Source: Streptococcus oralis (GTDB lineage: Bacteria > Bacillota > Bacilli > Lactobacillales > Streptococcaceae). Taken from it: a stretch of DNA of 64,000 nt. Shown piece after piece: positions 20,343 to 31,279 of the stretch (positions are counted from its first letter, which is position 1; each line of letters begins with the position of its first letter). A program made the translations under genes and the position numbers. The stretch covers positions 1,446,001 through 1,510,000 of the forward strand of contig NZ_CP066059.1 of assembly GCF_016127915.1 (NCBI RefSeq), read 5' to 3'. The notes beneath the pieces were generated by a model. The model was not told the origin of the DNA. It did not search any database and was given only the letters and a program-made list of their open reading frames with translations.

Positions 20343-23300
20343 ATGAAATGGAAATATTGCATGAGAATGCCTTTTTCTACTATTTTCAGTAGAAAAAAAC
20401 AGGCTTTTCTCGGACTAGTCGTTTTACTTTTTTCTATTCTTCTTCTTCCGCTTCAATCTTATGCGGCTTTAGAAGAAATAAAAAATGGAACGGATATCTC
20501 AACCTTGGATATTCGTAAGTTTAATTTGAACATCAACAATTTTAGTGTTTTATCTAAATCACAGGCTGTTGATCAGTTTCATTTATCGAATCCCCACTAT
20601 GAATATCTCTGGGGTGGTGCCTATCCAGGCGAGATGGAGAACTTTACTCTTAAAGTAGATAAAAGTAAAAAGCAGGATCAAGTTTTTGAAAATCCTCTTT
20701 CTCTAAAATTCACAAATATTGGGACAGTTAATGGTAAGCAAGTAGATGCTTACTTAAAATTCAATAAGGTAACTCTTCACTATCTAAACACTGCTCAAGC
20801 AGAGTCTGAAATGAATAGTACTCAAAAATCTACTGTTGAATTTTTCTCAATTTCTGAATTATGGGAAAGTAGTGCTTTTGAAATTGGTAATGTTCCTTAC
20901 GTAGATGCGAACCATGATTACATCATGAATAAAGCATTTTGGATTGATGCTGATGTAACAGCCGAGTTGAGTTATGCAGATGGTTCAGAGACAGATTTGA
21001 AGTTGGTCATGAAACCAACGGATATCGATGCAATGGATGCAAACAACTTGAAGGAAACCTTCTATATTAAAGATTATCAAAATGATGTTAATCTTCGTCT
21101 GATGAACAATGCCAATGTTTTGAAACAGGAAGACCAAGGAGAACGAACTGCTTGGATTGCGACTCAGATTACAAGTGGTAGCTATTCTGAGAACAATATC
21201 TCTGGTTTTGCCCTTCGATCAAATAGTAATAGGATGAATTTTGCTTATTCATCAACAGAGGTTGCTTCGGCCGTCTTTGGTCTCTATATTGAAAAAATTG
21301 ATCCGAGCCCTGTTCTAGAAGTAGATCCTACAGAGATTCCAGCTAAAGAGGGGCAGGATGTAACTTATAAGGCTACCTTTAAAATTCCGGTTCCAGGTAA
21401 AGATCTTTTAGCAGCTCCATCATCTATTGAGATGGTTCAAAATTTTGATGATCGCTTGGACTATAAAGAACTTAAAGTTGAATCAGGTGGAGTGACTCTG
21501 CAAGAAGGACGTGACTATACGATCGAGAAATCAGGTCAAACAGTTACTGTTAAAATGACACCTGAATACATAAAATCAAATTCTGCCGCTGAGATTATTA
21601 TCACTTATAAAACAGCTACAAACAAAAAGGTAGAAGAAAAAGGTCCTGAAAAAATTAACAACACTGTAACCTTGCATGTTGATAACTTATCAGCTCCTTC
21701 TAATCAGGTGAGCACTGCTCTTCTTTACGAAAAACACCATGAATTTGTCAGTGGAACTCCAGGTAAAGAGTTGCCACAAGAAGTGAAAGACTTGCTTCCA
21801 GCAACAGAAAAGAATTTACCTAATGGCAGTCAAGTAACGCCAACGCAACCAAGTCAAACAGAAGTGAAGACAGCAGAAGGTACTTGGAGCTTCAAGTCCT
21901 ATGACAAGTCATCAGAAACCATCAATGGAGCGGATGCCCACTTTATCGGTACTTGGGAATTCACCCCAGCTCCAACTTACAAGGCAACACATGAATTTGT
22001 CAGCGGAACTCCAGGTAAAGAACTTCCACAAGAAGTGAAATCCTTGCTTCCAGAAGACCAAACAGACTTGAAAGACGGTAGTCAAGCGACTCCGACACAA
22101 CCAAGTCAAACAGAAGTGAAGACAGCGGAAGGCACATGGAGCTTCAAGTCCTATGACAAGTCATCAGAAACCATCAATGGAGCGGATGCCCACTTCATTG
22201 GTACTTGGGAATTTACCCCAGCGCCAACCTACAAAGCGACACATGAATTTGTCAGCGGAACTCCAGGTAAAGAACTTCCACAAGAAGTGAAAGCCCTACT
22301 TCCAGCAGACCAAACAGACTTGAAAGACGGTAGCCAAGCAACGCCAACGCAACCAAGTCAAACAGAAGTGAAGACAGCGGAAGGCACATGGAGCTTTAAG
22401 TCCTATGACAAGGCATCAGAAACCATCAATGGAGCAGACGCCCACTTCATCGGTACTTGGGAATTCACCCCAGCGCCAACCTACAAAGCGACACATGAAT
22501 TTGTCAGCGGAACGCCAGGCAAAGAACTTCCACAAGAAGTGAAAGCCCTACTTCCAGCAGACCAAACAGACTTGAAAGATGGTAGCCAAGCAACACCAAC
22601 GCAACCAAGTCAAACAGAAGTGAAGACAGCGGAAGGCACATGGAGCTTTAAGTCCTACGACAAGACATCTGAAACCATCAATGGAGCAGACGCCCACTTC
22701 GTAGGAACTTGGGTATTTACCCCAGCACCAACAGTGACTCATAAAGCAGTTCATGAGTTTGTCAGCGGAACTCCAGGCAAAGAACTTCCGCAAGAAGTGA
22801 AATCCTTGCTTCCAGCAGACCAAACAGACTTGAAAGATGGCAGCCAAGCGACTCCAACGCAACCAAGTAAAAAGGAAGTTAAGACAACAGAAGGTACTTG
22901 GAGTTTCAAATCATACGATAAGACATCAGAAACCATCAATGGAGCGGATGCCCACTTTATCGGTACTTGGGAATTCACCCCAGCACCAACAGTGACTCAT
23001 AAAGCAGTTCACGAGTTTGTCAGCGGAACTCCAGGCAAAGAACTTCCACAAGAAGTGAAATCCTTGCTTCCAGCAGACCAAACAGACTTGAAGGACGGCA
23101 GCCAAGTAACGCCAACGCAACCAAGTCAAACGGAAGTGAAGACAGCAGAAGGCACATGGAGCTTCAAATCCTACGACAAGACATCGGAAACAATTAATGG
23201 AGCAGATGTTAAGTTTGTAGGTACATGGGAATTTACAGCAAGCCCGGTTCCAACAGTGACTCATAAAGCAGTTCACGAGTTTGTCAGCGGAACTCCAGGC

Positions 23301-24182
23301 AAAGAACTTCCACAAGAAGTGAAATCCTTGCTTCCATCAGACCAAACAGACTTGAAGGACGGCAGCCAAGTAACGCCAACGCAACCAAGTCAAACGGAAG
23401 TGAAGACAGCAGAAGGCACATGGAGCTTCAAGTCCTACGACAAGACATCGGAAACAATTAATGGAGCAGATGTTAAGTTTGTAGGCACATGGGAATTCAC
23501 CCCAGCGCCAACTTACAAGGCAACACATGAATTTGTCAGCGGAACTCCAGGCAAAGAACTTCCACAAGAAGTGAAATCCTTGCTTCCGGCAGACCAAACA
23601 AACTTGAAAGATGGCAGTCAAGCAACGCCAATGCAACCAAGTCAAACAGAGGTTAAGACAGCAGAAGGCACATGGAGCTTCAAGTCTTATGACAAGACAT
23701 CGGAAACAATTAATGGATCAGATGTTAAGTTTGTAGGTACATGGGAATTTACAGCAACTCCAGTTCCAACAGTGACTCATAAGGCAGTTCACGAGTTTTT
23801 CAGCGGAACGCCAGGCAAAGAACTTCCACAAGAAGTGAAAGCCTTGCTTCCAGCAGACCAAACAAACTTGAAAGATGGTAGTCAAGCAACGCCAACACAA
23901 CCAAGTCAAACAGAAGTGAAGACGGCAGAAGGCACATGGAGCTTCAAGTCCTACGACAAGGCATCAGAAACCATCAATGGAGCGGATGCCCACTTCATCG
24001 GTACTTGGGAATTCACCCCGGCACCAAATAAAGATTCTGGAAATAATAGCCAACCAGAAGAAGGAAGTAGTCAAACTAAGGCCTTGTTACCAAACACAGG
24101 TTCAGCGGTATCTGGTCTTCTTTCAATCATCGGTCTTGCCTTTGCAAGCCTAGCAGCTTTTGTCCTTCGCAAGAAAGATTAA
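20343..24182 (+). CDS. LPXTG adhesin with nine SHIRT repeats
   Basis: 1279 residues. A long signal peptide (basic, then FLGLVVLLFSILLLPLQSYA, cut near residue 41) precedes a unique N-terminal ligand-binding region (about 42-320). A beta domain resembling isopeptide-forming adhesin folds follows (about 320-460). Then come nine repeats of 84-88 residues (about 466-1229), each starting HEFVSGTPGKELPQEVK and ending GTWEFTP; these match SHIRT domains known from Sgo0707-type proteins, which form a rigid stalk. The sortase signal LPNTG is near residue 1249. Repeat DNA is almost identical, so length should vary between strains. The first repeat is the most divergent; the ninth has FFSG in place of FVSG. 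Confidence 0.9.
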   Translation: MKWKYCMRMPFSTIFSRKKQAFLGLVVLLFSILLLPLQSYAALEEIKNGTDISTLDIRKFNLNINNFSVLSKSQAVDQFHLSNPHYEYLWGGAYPGEMENFTLKVDKSKKQDQVFENPLSLKFTNIGTVNGKQVDAYLKFNKVTLHYLNTAQAESEMNSTQKSTVEFFSISELWESSAFEIGNVPYVDANHDYIMNKAFWIDADVTAELSYADGSETDLKLVMKPTDIDAMDANNLKETFYIKDYQNDVNLRLMNNANVLKQEDQGERTAWIATQITSGSYSENNISGFALRSNSNRMNFAYSSTEVASAVFGLYIEKIDPSPVLEVDPTEIPAKEGQDVTYKATFKIPVPGKDLLAAPSSIEMVQNFDDRLDYKELKVESGGVTLQEGRDYTIEKSGQTVTVKMTPEYIKSNSAAEIIITYKTATNKKVEEKGPEKINNTVTLHVDNLSAPSNQVSTALLYEKHHEFVSGTPGKELPQEVKDLLPATEKNLPNGSQVTPTQPSQTEVKTAEGTWSFKSYDKSSETINGADAHFIGTWEFTPAPTYKATHEFVSGTPGKELPQEVKSLLPEDQTDLKDGSQATPTQPSQTEVKTAEGTWSFKSYDKSSETINGADAHFIGTWEFTPAPTYKATHEFVSGTPGKELPQEVKALLPADQTDLKDGSQATPTQPSQTEVKTAEGTWSFKSYDKASETINGADAHFIGTWEFTPAPTYKATHEFVSGTPGKELPQEVKALLPADQTDLKDGSQATPTQPSQTEVKTAEGTWSFKSYDKTSETINGADAHFVGTWVFTPAPTVTHKAVHEFVSGTPGKELPQEVKSLLPADQTDLKDGSQATPTQPSKKEVKTTEGTWSFKSYDKTSETINGADAHFIGTWEFTPAPTVTHKAVHEFVSGTPGKELPQEVKSLLPADQTDLKDGSQVTPTQPSQTEVKTAEGTWSFKSYDKTSETINGADVKFVGTWEFTASPVPTVTHKAVHEFVSGTPGKELPQEVKSLLPSDQTDLKDGSQVTPTQPSQTEVKTAEGTWSFKSYDKTSETINGADVKFVGTWEFTPAPTYKATHEFVSGTPGKELPQEVKSLLPADQTNLKDGSQATPMQPSQTEVKTAEGTWSFKSYDKTSETINGSDVKFVGTWEFTATPVPTVTHKAVHEFFSGTPGKELPQEVKALLPADQTNLKDGSQATPTQPSQTEVKTAEGTWSFKSYDKASETINGADAHFIGTWEFTPAPNKDSGNNSQPEEGSSQTKALLPNTGSAVSGLLSIIGLAFASLAAFVLRKKD
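21738..24030 (+). repeat. Nine tandem SHIRT-coding repeats
   Basis: Units start at 21738, 21990, 22242, 22494, 22752, 23010, 23274, 23526 and 23790, giving in-frame lengths of 252, 258 or 264 bp. The size differences come from alternative linkers (short TYKAT, longer TVTHKAV, or longer still). Confidence 0.95.
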
Positions 24183-24230
24183 GTCATTCTTAGTAAATAA
24201 GAAACTGAATTCTTAATTCCTGAGTCTAAG

Positions 24231-24262
24231 AAGAGAGAACGAGAAATCGTTCTCTCTTTTTC
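24231..24262 (+). terminator. Terminator of SHIRT adhesin gene
   Basis: GAGAGAACGA pairs perfectly with TCGTTCTCTC around a GAAA tetraloop, followed by Ts. Confidence 0.9.
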
Positions 24263-24316
24263 TTGCATTTTATATCGAGCTGTGATATATTTTATATAAC
24301 GAAGTGCGATATATCG
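24263..24316 (+). promoter_or_regulatory. Promoter and likely PadR operator
   Basis: TTGCAT (24263-24268), 17-bp spacer, TATATT (24286-24291) with an extended TG. The -10 lies inside an inverted repeat TATATC-N7-GATATA (24271-24289), and a second palindrome CGATATATCG lies at 24307-24316. The symmetry suggests autoregulation by the PadR protein encoded next. Confidence 0.6.
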
Positions 24317-24339
24317 AATTAAATAGGAAGTGTGGTTAA

Positions 24340-24660
24340 ATGGAATTAACAGATAAGATCAGGCGTGTTTACCTTCCCATGACTGAAACAGGATTTTATA
24401 TCTTGTTCTGTCTACAAAAGGAACGTCATGGTTATAGTATTACACAAAAGGTCAAGGAGATGACAGATTCACAAGTTTTGATTAGTCCTGGAACTATGTA
24501 TGGAACCTTGTCAAAAATGGAAAAGGATGGCTTGATCTCCTTTGTCCGAGAGGAGGAAAAACGGAAAATCTATCAGATAACAGATTTGGGACGAAAGGTT
24601 TTGGAGATTGAATTGAAACGTATTGAACGGCTCTATAGAAACAGTCGGGAGGAAGTATGA
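24340..24660 (+). CDS. PadR family transcriptional regulator
   Basis: A 106-residue winged-helix repressor. The core GFYILFCLQKERHGYSITQKVKEMT..ISPGTMYGTLSKMEKDGLISFVREEEKRKIYQITDLGRKVLE is a standard PadR domain with the G-x-Y-G turn before the wing; no second domain is present. It overlaps the next gene by 4 bp (ATGA), showing translational coupling. PadR proteins paired with DUF2812 genes usually repress their own operon, and the palindromes over the promoter fit that. Confidence 0.9.
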   Translation: MELTDKIRRVYLPMTETGFYILFCLQKERHGYSITQKVKEMTDSQVLISPGTMYGTLSKMEKDGLISFVREEEKRKIYQITDLGRKVLEIELKRIERLYRNSREEV

Positions 24661-25235
24661 TGGAAAAGAAGGTTGTATATCGGATATCTACAATTGCAGA
24701 TTATGATAGAGAGGCCTTATACCTTGGGGAAATGCATGCTAAGGGTTGGAAACTTAGGAAAGTAAGCTATTCTAACTTAGTAGTTGCGGTTAAGTATACT
24801 TTTGAAAAGTGCCAACCGGAGCAGGTGTCTTATCAGTTGGACTTTTATCCCATGAAAAAATCAGAGAGAGCCTCATACTTACAACTATTTAAAGACTGTG
24901 GCTGGGAGCATATTACAGACTTTAATAGTTTTTCCTACTTTAGAAAAGTACATTTTGAAATTGAATCGGATGCCGAGTTTGAAATTTATAATGACGCGGC
25001 CGGGAAGTTAGCTGTGGTCAAACGGATTTTAATAATGCGTATGCTTCCTATTTTGCTTCTGTTTTTAGCTCTACTACCGGTTTTCTCAAAGTTTGTCAGT
25101 GGAGCTAGTTCTTTCAGTTGGGAAGTATTTTTGATTTTCATAATAGATTGTGTTTTATTGATTATTTTTGCGATTCAGATTTCTTATATTTTTTGGAGAT
25201 TGTTTCAAAAGTGGAAAGAATTATCTGATAAATGA
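24657..25235 (+). CDS. DUF2812 domain membrane protein
   Basis: 192 residues. The N-terminal soluble part carries the DUF2812 pattern DYDREALYLGEMHAKGWKLRKV..YTFEKCQPEQVSYQLDFYP, then DCGWEHI. The C-terminal third has two membrane segments (about 125-145 and 155-180) and a charged tail. Function is unknown; DUF2812 proteins sit almost always next to PadR regulators and are thought to act in membrane stress or compound sensing. It is the second gene of the padR operon. Confidence 0.82.
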   Translation: MMEKKVVYRISTIADYDREALYLGEMHAKGWKLRKVSYSNLVVAVKYTFEKCQPEQVSYQLDFYPMKKSERASYLQLFKDCGWEHITDFNSFSYFRKVHFEIESDAEFEIYNDAAGKLAVVKRILIMRMLPILLLFLALLPVFSKFVSGASSFSWEVFLIFIIDCVLLIIFAIQISYIFWRLFQKWKELSDK

Positions 25236-25269
25236 AACAATGCCTGTTTTCTAATTTGGAGGTAAGACA

Positions 25270-25782
25270 ATGAATAGTGAAGTACAATTTCGGATTTTTA
25301 CAATAGTTGATTTGGACAAGGAAGAAGAATATTTACATGAGATGCACTTAAAAGGTTGGAGATATAGAACTAATCGTTTTGGTTTTTTCTATTTTGAACA
25401 ATGCCAACCAGATGATGTCATCTATCATATCTATGATTCTAGATTTCTTAAAAAGTATAAGCATGAACCACAAGATTTTAGAAATAGCGGTTGGGAATTG
25501 ATAGAAACAGGTTTTTGTTCAATTCTTCGTAAACCAGCTTCTGATATACTTTCAGAGGAGAAAGTTTATATGAGTAAGGGTCTTAGATGGGAAGTTATGC
25601 GGTCTAGACTTCGTTCCTGTACAGCCGCATTCTTAGGTGGTTTTGTTGTTTGTATGAGTTTGTATCGAGAAAACTTGTCTCAGTCTTTCTTTATTATTTT
25701 CTTGTTATACGCTTGCTTAATCTCTTATCTAATCTATGGTTTTTTCAGACTTAAAAGGAAATACCAAGTAGATGAAAAGTAA
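25270..25782 (+). CDS. Second DUF2812 domain membrane protein
   Basis: 170 residues with the same plan as its neighbour: DLDKEEEYLHEMHLKGWRYR, FEQCQPDDVIYHIYD, NSGWELI, then two hydrophobic segments (about 113-130 and 136-157). It is a diverged tandem paralogue lying 34 bp downstream, with its own GGAGG ribosome site. No catalytic motif is visible. Confidence 0.82.
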   Translation: MNSEVQFRIFTIVDLDKEEEYLHEMHLKGWRYRTNRFGFFYFEQCQPDDVIYHIYDSRFLKKYKHEPQDFRNSGWELIETGFCSILRKPASDILSEEKVYMSKGLRWEVMRSRLRSCTAAFLGGFVVCMSLYRENLSQSFFIIFLLYACLISYLIYGFFRLKRKYQVDEK

Positions 25783-25806
25783 GATTCTAGGTCTTCAGAC
25801 TGATTT

Positions 25807-25833
25807 TTAGCACTCTTGGTAAAAGAGTGCTAA
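25807..25833. promoter_or_regulatory. CIRCE element 1 (HrcA operator)
   Basis: TTAGCACTC-N9-GAGTGCTAA is an exact CIRCE inverted repeat, about 18 bp upstream of the -35 box. Confidence 0.97.
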
Positions 25834-25850
25834 TTTTTTGAGTTTTTGTC

Positions 25851-25878
25851 TTGACATTCTCTTCTAAGGGTGTATAAT
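25851..25878 (+). promoter_or_regulatory. Heat-shock operon promoter
   Basis: TTGACA (25851-25856), 16-bp spacer, TATAAT (25873-25878), flanked by the two CIRCE elements. Confidence 0.92.
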
Positions 25879-25889
25879 AGAATCATGAG

Positions 25890-25916
25890 TTAGCACTTGG
25901 ATGTGTCGAGTGCTAA
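25890..25916. promoter_or_regulatory. CIRCE element 2 (HrcA operator)
   Basis: TTAGCACTT-N9-GAGTGCTAA, one mismatch from consensus, placed over the expected transcription start and 5' leader, where HrcA blocks the promoter. Confidence 0.95.
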
Positions 25917-25942
25917 TCGATTGGACAGAGAGGAGTGATGAG

Positions 25943-26977
25943 ATGGTTACAGAGCGTCAGCAGGATATTTTAAATCTTATTATTGACATCTTTACCAAAA
26001 CGCACGAACCTGTCGGATCCAAGGCGCTACAAGAATCTATTAATTCTAGTAGTGCTACCATTCGTAATGACATGGCGGCTCTAGAGAAGCAGGGTTTGCT
26101 TGAGAAGGCTCATACCTCAAGCGGTCGGATGCCAAGTGTTGCTGGTTTTCAGTACTATGTGAAACACTCGCTGGCTTTTGACAGACTGGCTGAAAATGAG
26201 GTATACGAGATTGTCAAAGCCTTTGATCAGGAGTTCTTCAAATTGGAGGATATTCTGCAAGAAGCTGCTAATCTACTGACAGACCTGAGTGACTGCACGG
26301 TAGTAGCACTGGATGTTGAACCGAGCAAGCAACGGTTGACAGCCTTTGATATCGTTGTTTTGGGGCAACATACAGCTTTGGCAGTATTTACCCTAGACGA
26401 GTCCCGAACGGTTACCAGTCAGTTTCTGATTCCAAGGAACTTCTTGCAGGAAGATTTGCTGAAACTGAAGAGCATTATTCAGGAACGTTTCCTCGGTCAC
26501 ACCGTTCTAGATATTCACTACAAGATTCGGACAGAGATTCCGCAGATTATCCAGCGTTACTTTACAACAACGGACAATGTCATGGATCTCTTTGAACATA
26601 TTTTTAAAGAAATGTTCAACGAAAACATTGTAGTATCTGGCAAGGTTAATCTCTTGAATTTTGCCAATCTAGCGGCCTATCAGTTCTTTGACCAACCGCA
26701 AAAGGTGGCTCTGGAGATTCGTGAGGGTCTGCATGAAGATCAGATGCAAAATGTCCGTGTTGCGGACAGTCAAGAGTCTTGTCTAGCAGACCTAGCGGTG
26801 ATTAGCAGTAAATTCCTCATTCCTTATCGGGGTTTTGGAATTCTAGCGATTATCGGTCCGGTTAATCTGGACTACCAGCAATTGGTCAATCAAGTCAATG
26901 TTGTCAATCGTGTTTTGACCATGAAGTTGACAGATTTTTACCGCTATCTCAGCAGTAATCATTACGAAGTAAATTAA
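25943..26977 (+). CDS. hrcA: Heat-inducible transcription repressor HrcA
   Basis: A 344-residue CIRCE-binding repressor whose folding depends on chaperonin. It has an N-terminal winged helix ([60 protein letters not shown]), a GAF-like middle, and a C-terminal [14 protein letters not shown]. The start at 25943 follows GAGGAGTGATGAG; upstream in-frame codons lie in CIRCE 2. It is the first gene of hrcA-grpE-dnaK(-dnaJ). Confidence 0.96.
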   Translation: MVTERQQDILNLIIDIFTKTHEPVGSKALQESINSSSATIRNDMAALEKQGLLEKAHTSSGRMPSVAGFQYYVKHSLAFDRLAENEVYEIVKAFDQEFFKLEDILQEAANLLTDLSDCTVVALDVEPSKQRLTAFDIVVLGQHTALAVFTLDESRTVTSQFLIPRNFLQEDLLKLKSIIQERFLGHTVLDIHYKIRTEIPQIIQRYFTTTDNVMDLFEHIFKEMFNENIVVSGKVNLLNFANLAAYQFFDQPQKVALEIREGLHEDQMQNVRVADSQESCLADLAVISSKFLIPYRGFGILAIIGPVNLDYQQLVNQVNVVNRVLTMKLTDFYRYLSSNHYEVN

Positions 26978-27003
26978 GATTGAAATCATTAAAGGAGGCG
27001 AAA

Positions 27004-27519
27004 ATGGCCCAAGATAAAAAAAACGAAGAAATGAAAGAAGAGGAAGTTGTAGAAACAACTGAAGAAACAACTCCTGAGAAGTCTGAGTTGGACTTGGCAA
27101 ATGAACGCGCGGATGAGTTCGAAAACAAATACCTTCGTGCTCATGCAGAAATGCAAAATATTCAACGCCGTGCCAATGAAGAACGTCAAAACTTGCAACG
27201 CTATCGTAGCCAAGATCTGGCAAAAGCAATCTTACCATCGCTCGACAACTTAGAACGTGCTCTTGCTGTTGAAGGTTTGACAGACGATGTCAAAAAAGGA
27301 TTGGAGATGGTGCAAGAGAGCTTGATTCACGCTTTGAAAGAAGAAGGAATCGAAGAAATTGTAGCTGACGGTGAATTTGACCATAACTATCATATGGCCA
27401 TCCAAACTCTCCCAGCAGACGATGAACACCCAGCAGACACCATCGCTCAAGTCTTCCAGAAAGGCTACAAACTCCATGACCGCATCCTACGCCCAGCCAT
27501 GGTAGTAGTATATAACTAG
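27004..27519 (+). CDS. grpE: Nucleotide exchange factor GrpE
   Basis: 171 residues. Acidic N terminus, then a long coiled coil ([27 protein letters not shown]), then the C-terminal beta wing with the family signature [20 protein letters not shown]. It releases ADP from DnaK. The start follows AAAGGAGGCGAAA, 26 bp after hrcA. A long structured spacer separates it from dnaK. Confidence 0.97.
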   Translation: MAQDKKNEEMKEEEVVETTEETTPEKSELDLANERADEFENKYLRAHAEMQNIQRRANEERQNLQRYRSQDLAKAILPSLDNLERALAVEGLTDDVKKGLEMVQESLIHALKEEGIEEIVADGEFDHNYHMAIQTLPADDEHPADTIAQVFQKGYKLHDRILRPAMVVVYN

Positions 27520-27598
27520 GCTAGAGAACTTAAAAACTTGTCCGAAACGACAATAAACTATGAAAAAAGATAAAAAACAAGCCGGAGGCTTGCAAGGA

Positions 27599-27710
27599 AG
27601 ATATTGTCCGCCGTGGTGAAACAGGGGATTTTTGAGACAATAGGCTCAAAAATAAGTGATGAAATCCCGTAGGGAGTTGCTCACGTCCCCACCACTTAAG
27701 GGGAATATCA
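27599..27710. other. Structured intergenic element A (grpE-dnaK spacer)
   Basis: Nested pairings in plus orientation: GATATT/AATATC (27600-27605 with 27704-27709), GTGGTG/CACCAC (27613-27618 with 27690-27695), GGGATTT/AAATCCC (27625-27631 with 27662-27668) and TTTTTGAG/CTCAAAAA (27629-27636 with 27645-27652). It resembles elements near 31.4 kb and 55.9 kb. It could be a folded RNA in the dnaK leader or a small mobile repeat; its role is unknown. Confidence 0.65.
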
Positions 27711-27738
27711 AAAAATCAAAATTCGAATTAAAATTTAA

Positions 27739-29574
<1,836 letters not shown>

Positions 29575-30043
29575 GCGGTAAGACAGAACTAAAAATTGAA
29601 AGTTTTTAGTTCGTAGTCGAACCCCCGCGAGGATGATTAGGGTTTTTGGGAGTCTGAAAGACGAACCTAAAATCCAATCAGCTACCGCGTCAAAAGTTGT
29701 TTTGAAAATTAGATGAGGCGGATAGGTCTTTGTTTTAGCCTCGGTCTGATGTTATAAGTATAGGAAGAAATCCAGAGGTTGCAACCCAGCCTCTGTTTTT
29801 CGGTAAAAAGGGGCTAAACCCAATTTATTTGAGTTTTTATTATCAATATGAAAGAAAGGAATTGAACCCGACCTAGATTGAGGTTTTGTTCCGCAATATT
29901 AACAGAAAGGAATAAGGGTGTTCGAGTAACTGAACACGGGCTACGGACTATGCCAAAAAGATAGTTTTTTCTAGGACGTAAGCGTCCGTCGTCAAAACTT
30001 CTATTTTGGCTGTGTCCGTTTGACGCCCTTTGTATCTTGAATT
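29575..30043. other. dnaK-dnaJ spacer rich in hairpins
   Basis: A 469-bp non-coding stretch. Seen directly: a perfect 10-bp hairpin GAACTAAAAA/TTTTTAGTTC (29586-29612), and CAGAGG/CCTCTG with T5 (about 29773-29800), terminator-like. A larger closed structure at 29914-30030 has AAGGG/CCCTT, GTGTTC/GAACAC, CGGAC/GTCCG, GCCAAAA/TTTTGGC and a GGACG-TAAG-CGTCC hairpin. No protein gene was recognised. It probably attenuates or processes the dnaK-dnaJ transcript. Confidence 0.55.
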
Positions 30044-31180
30044 ATGAACAATACTGAATTTTATGATCGTCTGGGGGTGTCAAAAAACGCTTCGGCAGAC
30101 GAGATCAAAAAAGCTTATCGTAAGCTTTCGAAAAAATATCACCCAGATATCAACAAGGAGCCTGGTGCTGAGGAAAAGTACAAGGAAGTTCAAGAAGCCT
30201 ATGAGACTTTGAGTGACGACCAAAAACGGGCTGCCTATGACCAATATGGTGCGGCTGGAGCCAATGGTGGCTTTGGTGGTGCTGGTGGCTTTGGCGGATT
30301 TGACGGAGCAGGTGGCTTCGGTGGTTTTGAAGATATCTTCTCAAGTTTTTTCGGAGGAGGCGGAGCTTCGCGCAACCCAAACGCTCCTCGTCAAGGGGAT
30401 GACCTCCAGTATCGTGTGAATTTGACCTTTGAAGAAGCTATTTTTGGAACAGAAAAGGAAGTTAAATACAATCGTGAAGCCAGCTGTCGTACATGTAACG
30501 GATCTGGTGCTAAGCCAGGGACAAGTCCAGTCACTTGTGGACGCTGTCATGGCGCTGGTGTTATTAACGTCGACACGCAGACTCCTCTTGGTATGATGCG
30601 CCGCCAAGTAACCTGTGATGTCTGTCATGGTCGTGGAAAAGAAATCAAAGATCCATGTACAACTTGTCATGGAACAGGTCATGAAAAACAAGCTCATAGC
30701 GTACATGTGAAAATTCCTGCTGGTGTGGAAACTGGTCAACAAATTCGTCTAGCTGGTCAAGGTGAAGCAGGCTTTAACGGTGGGCCTTATGGTGACTTGT
30801 ATGTAGTAGTTTCTGTGGAAGCTAGCGACAAGTTTGAACGTGAAGGAACCACTATTTTCTACAAGTTAAATCTTAATATCGTCCAAGCTACTCTTGGAGA
30901 TACTGTTGAAATTCCAACCGTGCATGGAGATGTTGAATTGGTTATCCCAGAAGGAACACAGACTGGCAAGAAATTCCGTCTACGTGGCAAGGGAGCACCG
31001 AGCCTTCGTGGCGGTGCCGTTGGTGACCAATACGTTACTGTTAATGTCGTGACTCCGACAGGTTTGAACGACCGCCAAAAAGCAGCGCTTAAAGAATTCG
31101 CAGCTGCTGGCGACTTGAAAGTCAATCCAAAGAAAAAAGGATTCTTTGACCATATAAAAGATGCCTTTGAAGGAGAATAA
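30044..31180 (+). CDS. dnaJ: Co-chaperone DnaJ (Hsp40, type I)
   Basis: 378 residues. J domain (1-70) with HPD in [12 protein letters not shown], a Gly/Phe-rich linker (about 75-115), a zinc domain with four repeats ([32 protein letters not shown]), then two C-terminal substrate domains. Stimulates DnaK ATP hydrolysis and delivers clients. Unlike its neighbours, the start ATG has no recognisable Shine-Dalgarno sequence and follows a strongly structured spacer. Confidence 0.98.
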   Translation: MNNTEFYDRLGVSKNASADEIKKAYRKLSKKYHPDINKEPGAEEKYKEVQEAYETLSDDQKRAAYDQYGAAGANGGFGGAGGFGGFDGAGGFGGFEDIFSSFFGGGGASRNPNAPRQGDDLQYRVNLTFEEAIFGTEKEVKYNREASCRTCNGSGAKPGTSPVTCGRCHGAGVINVDTQTPLGMMRRQVTCDVCHGRGKEIKDPCTTCHGTGHEKQAHSVHVKIPAGVETGQQIRLAGQGEAGFNGGPYGDLYVVVSVEASDKFEREGTTIFYKLNLNIVQATLGDTVEIPTVHGDVELVIPEGTQTGKKFRLRGKGAPSLRGGAVGDQYVTVNVVTPTGLNDRQKAALKEFAAAGDLKVNPKKKGFFDHIKDAFEGE

Positions 31181-31183
31181 AGT

Positions 31184-31208
31184 AAAAAGAGCCGAGTGGC
31201 TCTTTTTA
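31184..31208 (+). terminator. Terminator of dnaJ
   Basis: A perfect 10-bp stem AAAAAGAGCC/GGCTCTTTTT around GAGT. Confidence 0.92.
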
Positions 31209-31279
31209 AAGCGTAAACCAGCTATATCCCATCAACTATACACCACAATTGAGACAACTCATTCACCGTTTCATAACTA

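Noticed and set aside
22548-23909. Long minus-strand open frames with Trp/Cys-rich products across the SHIRT region
   Set aside because: They are antisense shadows of the repeated adhesin gene, lack ribosome sites, and repeat only because the DNA repeats.
21738-24030. Regularly spaced repeats considered as a CRISPR-like array
   Set aside because: The units are 252-264 bp, in frame, and encode SHIRT protein domains; there are no short palindromic repeats with unique spacers.
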